Under the pieces are notes generated by a model. That model did no database searches and was not told the DNA's origin. It was given only the letters and a program-made list of their open reading frames with translations. The position numbers were made by a program, and so were the translations under genes. A stretch of 64,000 nucleotides of DNA from Blasia pusilla (lineage: Eukaryota > Marchantiophyta > Marchantiopsida > Blasiales): positions 67,394,001 through 67,458,000 of the forward strand of contig CM114271.1 of the NCBI GenBank assembly GCA_050084515.1, written 5' to 3'. This document shows, piece by piece, positions 1 through 8,252 of the stretch. Each line of letters begins with the position of its first letter. The stretch's first letter is position 1.

Positions 1-1110
1 GGTCGCTAAAGTGGACGACAGCACAATCGTGGATCATCAAAAACGAGTACCCACTCCGATCCGCAACGAGTCAGATTCAAGTAAGGCTCAATTCCTGTAC
101 AATAATTTCAATTATCTTATAATGATGTGTAGAATGAGAGTCAATATGGGTTTTTTTTGTCCGCGAGCAACCCGTCGGAAGGCGACGGGTTGCTGGCTTA
201 GAGCAGCCCATGCTCGGCTGAGAGCAACCCGTCGGTTTCCGACGGGTTGCATCTTTCCCACATACACAGGGAAAACCGCGGTGTACCTGCAACCCGTCGA
301 AACCCAACGGGTTGCAGTTGATTTTGGTTTTTGGATGCAACCCGTCTAATAGCGACGGGTTGCTAGCAGACGGGTTGCTCGGCAGCAGCATGGGCTGAAG
401 GCGAAGCAACCCGTCGCCTTCCGACGGGTTGCATCCGAAAACCAAAATCAACTTGGAAAACCCAAAAGCAACTGCAACCCATCGGGTTCCGACGGGTTGG
501 TCGGGACAAAACAACCGGTCGGACTCGACAAAGTTGATCCAAAGTCGATTATTGAAAATCTTCTCAAGGCGACTTCTTTAGTTTTCGACATTGTTTTGTG
601 CTTTGATTTGGATGGACCACTCCTACGTGTCTTCGCCGTTCGCCCGAGCACAATTTCAGGTGTTCAAGATCCAGGATCCCGTGGATCCATGCTCGATGGG
701 TACGGCTTAGATAGTTTGTACAATTCCCCGGGATTTACATGCAAGACAAGCCCCCCACGGGAGGAAGGAAAAGTCGCCACCCGATGCAAACGCTCATCGA
801 GCTCTGCTCAAGGCCGGGTGACTTGGTGTTCGACTTAGTGGGCCTTTCAGGGGCGAGTATCAGAGGCGCCTGGCAGAGTAGCAGGAACATTCTTTGCCTC
901 GAGGGAAGGCAGGAACTGTTTTACCTTTGCAAGGAGGCAAAGGCAGAATACGAAAGGCTTGTTGGGGCGTACAACTCTCCACCGAAGCCGAGAGCTCCGG
1001 TTCCAGAGACACCCTTGGTAGTGACTCCATCGTCACTTCCAACGATTCCCAAAATCGGGAGGGCAAGGCCGAAAGTGATTTTGCAAGAGCTCTTGGACGA
1101 TGACGAGTGA
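1..1110 (+). pseudogene. Copy A: C-terminal half of a beta-class N4/N6 DNA methyltransferase gene (cut by window edge)
   Basis: Two exon-like blocks are visible. The first (1-80) encodes a W-T-T-A-Q-S-W-I-I-K-N-E-Y-type segment and ends at a GTAAGG donor; it is nearly identical to 5801-5877 in copy B. The second (about 733-1110) encodes the typical C-terminal block of Pfam N6_N4_Mtase proteins: a P-M-Q-T-L-I-E-L entry, then RPGDLVFDLVGLSGAS (motif I, normally D-P-F-x-G-S-G-T), then the E-G-R acidic motif. It ends in an acidic tail and stop. In beta-class enzymes motif I follows the catalytic D/N-P-P-Y motif, as here. The F-x-G-S-G core is degraded to V-G-L-S-G, and other frames upstream carry stops, so this copy is probably inactive. 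The intron between the blocks holds the palindrome array. Family assignment is by motif recognition, not by a search. Confidence 0.6.
167..500. repeat. Palindrome array 1: six 27-nt units
   Basis: Units lie at 167-193, 224-250, 289-315, 337-363, 406-432 and 474-500. Each is an 11-nt arm (consensus GCAACCCGTCG), five variable bases, and the reverse-complement arm (CGACGGGTTGC). Start-to-start spacing is 48 to 69 bp. A further half-site lies at about 366-378. The array sits inside the intron of the copy A methyltransferase gene. Confidence 0.9.
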
Positions 1111-1114
1111 GTTC

Positions 1115-1600
1115 AAAGAACTCAACGACCCAGCTTGACAGCAGCGTTTGGAGTAGGGAGTTTTTTGATAATTTGGCAAAAGATTTCATAGAATAGATCA
1201 AATGTACAGTTCAGAGCTTTTTTCGGATGATATAAAGCAGAAGATTTTTTCGATCGATGGTGGTGCTTGTAAATGTTTGCTGATCATTTTGTCTTTTCGA
1301 ATGTGATCGTCTATGTACTCCACGGTCTTCTACTTTGCAATCCGTCGGATTTCTCCTGCTTGCAATTTTCACTTTATGACCACTGCAACCTGTCAGATTT
1401 CTCCTCCTTGCAACTTTTCGCTTTTTGACCACTGGACCCTTTTTACCACCTCCAGGCAACCTGTCTAATTCCGAGAGGTTGCCTGATCGGACCCTTTCGG
1501 ATTAGGCAGTCTGGCGGGCTTCTTCCCTTGGCACCTTCCCCTCAACTCGTAAAAGGGCGAGGCTTCTTTTCTTTCTCTCGACGTGTTGGATTCCTTCACC
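1115..1600 (+). repeat. Tail segment of the methyltransferase repeat, first occurrence
   Basis: After the stop at 1110 a conserved tail begins: a TTTCATAGAATAGATCAAAT block near 1185, then palindrome half-sites (1337-1365, 1383-1411, 1454-1480), then a block ending in the GTGTTGGATTCCT region near 1583. The same order recurs at 1857-2290 and 6835-7240. It therefore behaves as a 3' portion of the repeated unit. No open frame of note. Confidence 0.6.
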
Positions 1601-1629
1601 CTGTGCGGTTGCCATAGTGGTATTACCGG

Positions 1630-1896
1630 GACGGAGCAGATATTGATACTGGATGGGTGTCACATTGCAGAGCGTACAAGGTATACTGCCGAGGAAGGCG
1701 GTGGGACTCGAGACAGGTTACATGGGACCGTTATGGTGTACCTAGGGGGGCCAAGGCTCGGTCGCCAAACATTTTCGATCCCCGTCTACAATCGCCGGAG
1801 GAGCCACTTGAATCCCACGACATTCCTTTGGTACTGTCACGGAGGAGAGTTAGGAGTAAATTTGTAGATGACGAGGCTGAAGAAATCATAGACTAG
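1630..1896 (+). pseudogene. Conserved unknown exon of the repeat unit (copy A)
   Basis: A short open frame starts at 1657 and encodes a basic segment (CRAYKVYCRGRRWDS, then TWDRYGVPRG), followed by an acidic end D-D-E-A-E-E-I-I-D and a stop at 1896. The same sequence recurs at about 6593-6850, where it is frameshifted. Conservation between copies shows that it belongs to the repeat unit. I do not recognise the domain. In copy A it lies downstream of the methyltransferase block and repeats the same 3' tail, which suggests a partial internal duplication. Confidence 0.45.
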
Positions 1897-2036
1897 GTGA
1901 AATGTACATTTCGAGGTTCCTTCGGAGGTAATAAGGGCGAGATTTTTTTCAACCCATAATGGTGTTTGTAAAAGTTTTCTGGAATATGTTTTTGGACTTG
2001 TGGATTGTGTTCTTTTAGCTACTCGAATTACAATTC

Positions 2037-2330
2037 TGCAACCCGTATGATTCGAATTTTTGCTTTTGCCCACTGCAAATTTTTAACATTTCAGGCAACC
2101 TCTCGGATTCACACAGGTTGACTGCTTGAGTGATCGGACTCTATCCCGGTGAGACCAACCGACGATTGTGGCGGGCTTCTTGACTTTTGGCCTCGTTCCC
2201 CTTCATTTGTCGAACGGGTTGTAGGCTTCTTTTCTTGTCTAAGATGTGCAAGATTCCTACTACCTGTCAGATTACCATTTCGGATTCCCAACCCGTTAGA
2301 TCGTCGTGGGTGCAGGGTGGAAGAAAATCA
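2037..2330. repeat. Degenerate palindrome half-sites and tail, second occurrence
   Basis: Diverged arms occur near 2038-2050 (GCAACCCGTATGATTC), 2095-2121 (CAACCTCTCGGATTC ... CACAGGTTG), 2213-2222 and 2289-2300. The surrounding text aligns by eye with 1454-1600 and 7050-7260. The arms are more decayed than in array 1. Confidence 0.6.
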
Positions 2331-2473
2331 CTTCTAAAAATCTTTCGTTTCTTATGGTGAGCTTTCTTACGGGTTGGGAGGATCTGATTTTTTCACATTT
2401 CAGAAAGTTGGTCTTGAGCAGACACCATTCATAACCGACAGAAAGTTGGTTATGGGGCAATTTAGGGGAGGCC

Positions 2474-2767
2474 ATGATGCAGGCAACAATCCGTGCAAAA
2501 AGAGAGGTACCCATCCGGGTGGTCCTCCAACAGAAATACCAAGGGCACTGCTTTTTGTTGACCGAGACAGGGAATGTTAAGAAACTTAGGCTCACATGGA
2601 CAGTGATGGAAAAATGTTTAGGGTGGTCTTATGATGTCTCGTTTTTTCTCGCCCCCAGGAAAGAGGAGGTTTTTTTAGGGCCAAATGTGGACCACTACCT
2701 ACTCTCTTCTAAAGATTTCCTGAATTTGAAAGCAAACAAAAATTTCAAATATGTCAAAAAGTTTTGA
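2474..2767 (+). pseudogene. 3'-terminal conserved reading frame of the repeat unit (copy A)
   Basis: An open frame of 97 codons contains K-K-L-R-L-T-W-T-V-M-E-K-C-L-G-W-S-Y-D-V and ends K-Y-V-K-K-F. The same nucleotide stretch recurs at about 7960-8160 with substitutions. In both copies it is followed by a poly-pyrimidine CTCTCCTCTCTTCC tract and a GAATACCAGCCCCC end (2815-2870 and 8190-8252). This gives the repeat a shared right end. The product is not recognised. Confidence 0.4.
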
Positions 2768-2926
2768 AGAGAGGAGGCGGATTTGGCCCTTTTTTTTTTA
2801 AGAGAGACTCTCCTCTCTTCCTCTCTTCCTCTCCTCTCTTACTCTCTCCTGCCAGAATACCAGCCCCCTGTTAAGCAGATGGCACTGATGGAGGGCCTGA
2901 AGGCCCCAAGAATTCCACTCTGTTGA

Positions 2927-3340
2927 TTGCGGACAATGGAGTACGTCCGCAAAATTCAGTTGGAGGAGGACATTGCAAAGCTCAAACAGTCAACAGCGAC
3001 TACATCCTACGTCGATAACTTCCCTCTGTTCTATGTTGAGCCTTACGATGAACATGGAACCCAAGCTCTGGTGACGGAAGAGGACTTGGAGGCATTGGAT
3101 ACTTTCTAGAGGATGAGAGATCAGGATTTCAGAAGAGCGATTGAAGGAACCCAATTTAGCTAGATGCGGAACCTTTACTTCTTCATATGGGATGGAAACC
3201 ACAGGTATATGCCGTGGACGCAGTTTGCAGAGAAGCGCCTAAATTCATTGGAGGCGCATTTTTGCGTGAAGGCACTCATGCTCCATCCATTTCCTCATCA
3301 CATGGCAACGGTGGAAATAGCAATGCATGCGATGAATTCA
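2927..3340 (+). pseudogene. Copy B, first exons: ParB-like N-terminal domain
   Basis: Two overlapping open stretches (2927-3109, then from about 3112 in another frame) look like the start of the copy B gene. The second, after an in-frame TAG at 3160-3162, encodes a phenylalanine-rich strand followed by W-D-G-N-H-R-Y-M-P-W-T-Q-F. This resembles the D-G-x-H-R-x-x-A motif of ParB-like proteins. In bacteria and phages, ParB-like domains are often fused to N4/N6 DNA methyltransferases, which matches the methyltransferase motifs further on. Coding potential stops at about 3337, followed by ATAAGTTT, which may be a decayed GTAAGT donor. Frameshift and stop make this a pseudogene. ParB similarity rests on one motif. 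Confidence 0.4.
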
Positions 3341-3370
3341 TAAGTTTCCTCTTCCTTAAGTTTGATTGCT

Positions 3371-3747
3371 TCAACCCGTCGGAGTCCGACGAGTTGCATA
3401 ATTGGAAAGCTTTAAGATGGGTAGGAATGATTTGAGTCTCTTGCCACCATCTTGTTTGTGGTCAATGTCATAGTTAAGCAAACCGTCGGAGTCCAATGGG
3501 TTGCCTGGTGGCCAAGCACACCAGATTAATCCGGGATACTGAAACCAGTCGAACATCGACGGGTGGAAAAATGACTGCATGATTTATTTTTTCTTCAATC
3601 CGTCGGACTCCGACGAGTTGCACAATGAGAGGTAAAAAATCATCGGACGCCGTCAAAGTCCGACAGGTTGCAACACTTATCTCTGTGCTACTATTTCGAC
3701 CCCCATGGGTTGACAGAATTGCGACCCGTCGGAGTCCGACGGGTGGC
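3371..3747. repeat. Palindrome array 2, in an intron of copy B
   Basis: Full or nearly full 27-nt units occur at 3371-3397, 3478-3504, 3595-3621 and 3721-3747, with half-sites near 3547-3566 and 3649-3671. All full units have the same 11+5+11 architecture. The preferred centre here is GAGTC or GACTC. The array lies between coding blocks that stop near 3337 and resume near 3797. Confidence 0.85.
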
Positions 3748-3787
3748 AGGAACCCGATAGCTTGCAGTATTCTTACCTTGTGTTTGG

Positions 3788-4237
3788 ATGTGTAGGATTG
3801 TATCCGAGGGAAACGTCACCCACCACTGGATCCAAGATTGCAACAGGGTGAAGAAGGTGCTAACGATGCACCCGGCAGAGTACAAGGGATTCCTTGGCGA
3901 CGATCTGGTAAATGAGATGTTGGCGAAGGGAGCTCAAATAAAAAAGAAGACGTGGGCAAATACCTTCATTTCCCAAGATGCATCTATCACAATCCTATGT
4001 TGGTCAAAGATCGAGGCCGCTAAGAAGAGTGCTTCGTTGGAACTGGAGCGCAGGGAGAACGTGTCTACGTCGGAACGTGCAAAGTTTATTCAGGTTGCCG
4101 TATCTGCAGGTACAAAGTACAGTGCAAGCAAGATGCAGCGTTACATGGTGATTCTAAACCCCGAACTTGGCCTGGAGTTTGACAAGGAGCTCAAGGCGAT
4201 AATCAAGCGCCAGTGGAAGAGAGACAAAGATCCATAG
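3788..4237 (+). pseudogene. Copy B, second coding block (unknown domain)
   Basis: The frame runs about 149 codons, and coding resemblance begins after a TGTGTAG acceptor near 3796. The protein is lysine-rich, largely helical in composition, and contains H-H-W-I-Q-D-C-N-R-V-K-K-V and an F-I-Q-V-A-V-S-A-G-T-K-Y segment, ending K-R-Q-W-K-R-D-K-D-P. I do not recognise a named domain. It lies between the ParB-like block and the methyltransferase motifs, so it may be a linker or DNA-binding part of the same protein. Confidence 0.4.
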
Positions 4238-4435
4238 GGTCGGATCGGAGAGAAAGTGTCTCTAGACCGCGTGCACAGGTTTGCGTTGTCTGGGAGATCC
4301 AAATTTAGGCGAATTTGACTAATGAAAATCAGTCTCAAGGGCACTAAGGCCCAAAATCGGGCGGCACACCACCCTCCGGGAGTTTCAGATCCAGTGATCT
4401 CCCATTGGCTACGGGAATGGTCATTCTAGGACGCG

Positions 4436-5200
4436 TTGTGCCTTCTCAGGAAGTCCATGCTCGTGGGTCTACAAGCGGAGCTGAAGAAGATTGAGCCAAT
4501 TCCAGAGGAAGCAAACCTAGAGGTTGTAGAAGATTTTGAACTATGGCTTGATGACATCAGAGATAAGCCCACCGAAAACCCAAGATTCAGTATGATGTTC
4601 AAGAATCACATCCTTCCTCAGGCAGACCTGGATGAGGAAATAGACGCTAGAAAATGGGATTTTGCAAAGAAGAAGCGGGATCTTCAGGACCAGGTGGCCG
4701 AGTCATCTCGACAAAGAGCTGCCCAGCGGATGGTGTACAGGTACTTCATCAATTGTATGAATGCAGGTACCTGGCAAAAATTACCAACAGATTGCAAATT
4801 GTGGGCTTCTCCGCCTGATGGAGAGGGATTCTCCATGTACAACATGGAGATGGGACAGGGCATGTCCGACTAGGAGGTTATGCATTGTCCAATCTGGTTG
4901 GACTTCAACGACCCAGACGACATTACAGAAAAAAATCTACGCGTGGTGTATGATGGAGTGGTTGCAGGTAGGGACGACATTCCGAACTTCGTGAAGCCTG
5001 AAATTTTTTTCGGAGGAGATGCGGAGGAGCAAGCCCTCGAGACAGCGGAGTCGGTGGCAAAGGTTGTCAACGCCAAAGACAAATCCACAGCGGGTTTGAA
5101 AGCCAAGGCGAGGGGATCGAGGAATTCCGAGGCCGAGTCTTCGAGAAAAGAGGATGAGTCCTCAAGGAGAGAGGCGGAATCGTCCGGGCAAGCGAGGTGA
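4436..5200 (+). pseudogene. Copy B, third coding block with an in-frame stop
   Basis: The frame is open from 4436 to a TAG at 4871-4873 and continues in the same frame to about 5197. The TAG therefore looks like a point mutation inside one long exon. The protein is acidic, with heptad-like stretches, and ends in a serine/arginine/glutamate-rich low-complexity region (E-S-S-R-R-E-A-E-S-S). The frame closes at GCGAGGTGAGAG, a good splice donor. No enzyme motif is visible here; it probably links the N-terminal and methyltransferase parts. Confidence 0.4.
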
Positions 5201-5235
5201 GAGGGTCGGACTAGGTCCTTGTCCAAGAAAACTCC

Positions 5236-5877
5236 TTGGAGTTTGAGGTAATGGAGACTCCAATAAACCGACAACAAACTCGGGAGAAGCGAAAGCGGGA
5301 GGCGCCTGGTTTGTCCGAGGGAGGAGATAAGGATGTGGAATACACTCCATCATCCTTAGGCAGGCATAGGGAAACTACCACCAGGAAAAATGTCCTTATT
5401 CACTTGACTCATCTTGTTGATGAGCTGCAGAGTTTCAGTTCTCAGGAATTGACACCTGCCATCAACAAATTGATTGTGCTAGAACGAAAACTCCTTCGAA
5501 ACGGGCACACCCCCTAAACGGTGTATGGAGTTGTTGAGGAGGTGGCAGTGGACCTCCTCATTTCAGATTTGCCTTTTGGGTTTTGCTTGTGGGACAAAAA
5601 TCCGTCTGGCACTGTCCCAGACTAGAATGTCCTGCTTTCGTACGACCTGATTGCACAGTTGTTTTCTTTTGCCGACGCGTATCTGAGTGAAGGGGGTGTT
5701 TCCTGGTCCTTAGTATAGTCTTGGAGGACCAAGACTGTACAAGAGCTCGTCTTCGCTCCCTCCAAGACGAGCTCTTCAACCTTGACTGCGTGAAGAGGTC
5801 GCTGAAGTGGAGGACGGTGCAATCATGGGTCATTAAAAATGAGTATCCACTCAGATCGGCGACGAGTCAAGTCTGGG
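5236..5877 (+). pseudogene. Copy B: catalytic motif IV region of the N4/N6 DNA methyltransferase
   Basis: One frame runs from about 5236 past a TAA at 5515-5517 to about 5700. It encodes V-D-L-L-I-S-D-L-P-F-G-F-C-L-W-D-K. This fits the motif IV neighbourhood of N4/N6 methyltransferases, where D-P-P-Y or D-P-P-F binds the flipped base; here the first proline is leucine. About 40 codons on comes A-D-A-Y-L-S-E-G-G-V, matching the conserved 'L-x-x-G-G' strand. A second stop lies at 5622-5624, and a frameshift near 5705 leads into the K-W-R-T-V-Q-S-W-V-I-K-N-E-Y-P segment shared with copy A. It ends at a GTAAGC donor after 5877. Two stops, a frameshift and the changed catalytic proline argue against activity. 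Confidence 0.6.
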
Positions 5878-5916
5878 TAAGCCCTCTTTTTCAACGAATT
5901 GAGTTTGAACATAAAT

Positions 5917-6473
5917 TCAACCCGTTGGATTGCGATGAGTTGCATCTCTGCATGCAACCCGTCAGATCCCAACAGCTTAAGTCTGCGGTGTTGCAATCCG
6001 TCTGAAAGCGATGGGTTGCAAATTCACCAACAAGTCTCCATTGACTGCAACCCGTCGGAATCCATCGAAACTCGACGGGTTGCAAGTAGCATTGCTTTTC
6101 CACATGTTTCTGGAGTGATGCAACCCGTCTGAAAGCGACGGGTTGCTCTCATATTAGGAACTTCTCAACTCTTAACAATTGTATTCAGTTGTAAGCCAAC
6201 CATCGGACTTCGACAGGTGGAGGTTCTATCCAGCAAGATGAGCAACTTGTCGGCTTCCGACAGGTTGCTCATGGCCAAAAATTCCACTTAGAGTTGTAAA
6301 ACAACCTGTCAAACTCCGACAGGTTGCTATTCTGTCAGACCTATAGGCCAAGTTCGGACGGGTTGGTAATCACTATGGACTATTATGACGGGTTGAAAAG
6401 CAACCCGTCACACTGTGACACGTTGCTCCTCTGCCTAGCCAAATGAGCAATCCGTCGGATCCCGACGGGTTGC
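5917..6473. repeat. Palindrome array 3: about ten units in the copy B intron
   Basis: Units occur at 5917-5943, 5954-5980, 5993-6019, 6047-6083 (centre expanded to 15 nt), 6120-6146, about 6195-6220, 6242-6268, 6301-6327, 6400-6426 and 6447-6473. Single arms lie near 6356-6366 and 6385-6395. Some changes are compensatory: at 6301 CCTGTC pairs with GACAGG, and at 6400 GTCA pairs with TGAC. The array follows the same splice donor as array 1 in copy A, so it is at the homologous position. Confidence 0.85.
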
Positions 6474-6592
6474 ACATTGTGTCACTATATTGAGAGTAGA
6501 CCAGCTGTCTACTAGATTTTTCTTTTTGCTGACATTATTTCTCACTTGCTTATTTACAGATGTACCACTCATTTGTCTATTGCTTTGTAAGA

Positions 6593-6890
6593 CCCGAGCA
6601 CCTGGATGTCACCTTGCAGAGCATACAAGATTTATTGTCGAGGAAGGCGTTGGGACTCAAATCATGTTACATGGGACCGTTATGGTGTACCTAGGGGGAG
6701 CCAAGGCTCTCGAATTCCTCAACATTTACGATCCTCGTCTACAATCGGCCAGAGAAGCCACTTGTATCCCAAGACATTCCTTTTGTACAAGAACCTATGA
6801 GAGTTAGGAGTAAATTTGTAGAGGACGAGGCTGAAGAAATCATAGACTAGATCAAATATACATTTCCGAGCTTCCCTTGGATGTAATAAA
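6593..6890 (+). pseudogene. Conserved unknown exon of the repeat unit (copy B)
   Basis: This is the counterpart of 1630-1896. It encodes C-R-A-Y-K-I-Y-C-R-G-R-R-W-D-S then V-T-W-D-R-Y-G-V-P-R-G, after which the frame shifts. The acidic end D-E-A-E-E-I-I-D and stop are still readable near 6825-6850. The motif I methyltransferase exon that lies upstream in copy A is absent here: only about 120 bp separate array 3 from this block. Confidence 0.45.
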
Positions 6891-6993
6891 GGACAAGAAG
6901 TTTTTGAACCATGATGATTTTTGTAAACTTTTGCTGAATTGTTTTTCGTTCTTGTCAATTGTGTTGGTCTATCTACTCGAGGCTATTTATTTT

Positions 6994-7435
6994 ACAACCT
7001 GTCGGATTCCGACGGGTTGCAACTTGTCACAATATTTTAAACCCTTTTCAGGAAACCTATCGGATTCCGACAAGTTGGCTGCTTGAGTAATCCCACTCTT
7101 TTCCTGTTAGTCCAACTTTTTAGGCATTCTGGCAGGCTTCTTCACTTTTTCCTTGTTCCCCATTATCGTCACACCATTCTTCTCTAACACGGTATTTCAT
7201 AGATGTGTTGGATTCCTACTACCTGTCGGATTCTCATGTCGGATTCCCAACCTGTCGAATTCTCATGGGATGCAGGGTGGAATGGAATCACTTGTCAAGA
7301 TCCTTCTTTTCTTGTGGTGTGTTTGCTTGCAAGGAGTGCAATCCATCAGATTCCGACGGGTTGCAAGAGTTGCAACCTGTCGGATTTTGACGGGTTTAGG
7401 TGGGAAGGGGTACAACCTGTCGGATTCTGACATTT
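6994..7435. repeat. Palindrome array 4
   Basis: Full units lie at 6994-7020, 7052-7078, 7338-7364 and 7372-7398, with half-sites at about 7219-7235, 7236-7262 and 7412-7432. Most arms here carry CCTGTCGGATTC instead of CCCGTCGG. The array is interleaved with the conserved tail text also present at 1454-1600 and 2096-2300. Confidence 0.8.
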
Positions 7436-7929
7436 AGGGTCTGGATGAAGGGATATGGGTGCATCAGTTCCTCTTTACTCTTGACAGCTATCAACCTTTT
7501 GGTTCAATTGTCGTCTCAGTCTGATCACATTTTCTTCTTGATGCATACATTTCTCAATGGCTGAGAGAATGGTGAAACCAAGTTGTCAAACGCACAGCAG
7601 TCCATGGTATACTTTATGCACCCATTCATGAGCCAACATCATCCAATAATGTCATGAAAGTCTTCGGCTACCATCAGTGATGAGTGATTTGTTTTGTTGT
7701 GGAAAATCCCCTCATGGATGAGTATTGATTGGATGGGATATTTAAGGCCTTTTGCAAGAAGAGTCAACAATCCATAATGTCAACCACATCTTCAGAGAAG
7801 TTAAACCTTGAAGGGCACAAGAGTCTATTGGGACCATAGTTAGAGTCTTTATTTGAACCTTTCATTGAGATGAAATTGCTACTTCTGGTCAAATTATCTG
7901 CCGATGGTCCTCAAAAAATAATACCCCTC

Positions 7930-8252
7930 TGCCCCGTTTACTGTAGAGCTGGCTTTGACAAGCAATGTGAAGAAAATTGGGCTCACATGGAGAGTGATGG
8001 AAGGATGTTTGTAGTGGTCTTATGATGTCTACTTGTTTTTCCAAGCATGGAAAAAGAAGGTTACTTTAGGCCATAATGTGCTCCACTTGCTACTCTCTTA
8101 TGAAGATTTCATGAATTTGAAAGCAAACAAAAATTTCAAAAATGTCAAAAAGTTTTGAATAGAGGAGGCGGATTCTACCCTTTTTTTTAAAGAGAGACTC
8201 TCCTCTCTTCCTCTCCTCTCTTCCTCTCTCCTGCTAGAATACCAGCCCCCAC
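7930..8252 (+). pseudogene. 3'-terminal conserved segment of the repeat unit (copy B)
   Basis: Aligns by eye with 2560-2870, including the AATTTGAAAGCAAACAAAAA block, the poly-T/poly-pyrimidine tract and the GAATACCAGCCCCC end. Frame is interrupted. After about 8252 the sequences of the two copies diverge, marking a probable right boundary of the unit. Confidence 0.45.

Noticed and set aside
167-500. CRISPR-like array (repeat units separated by about 20-40 bp)
   Set aside because: The units are palindromes with variable centres and variable spacing inside a spliced plant repeat. No cas genes are present and the genome is eukaryotic.
1-8252. DIRS-type retrotransposon (these can carry a DNA methyltransferase domain)
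   Set aside because: No reverse transcriptase, RNase H or tyrosine recombinase motif was seen in either copy.
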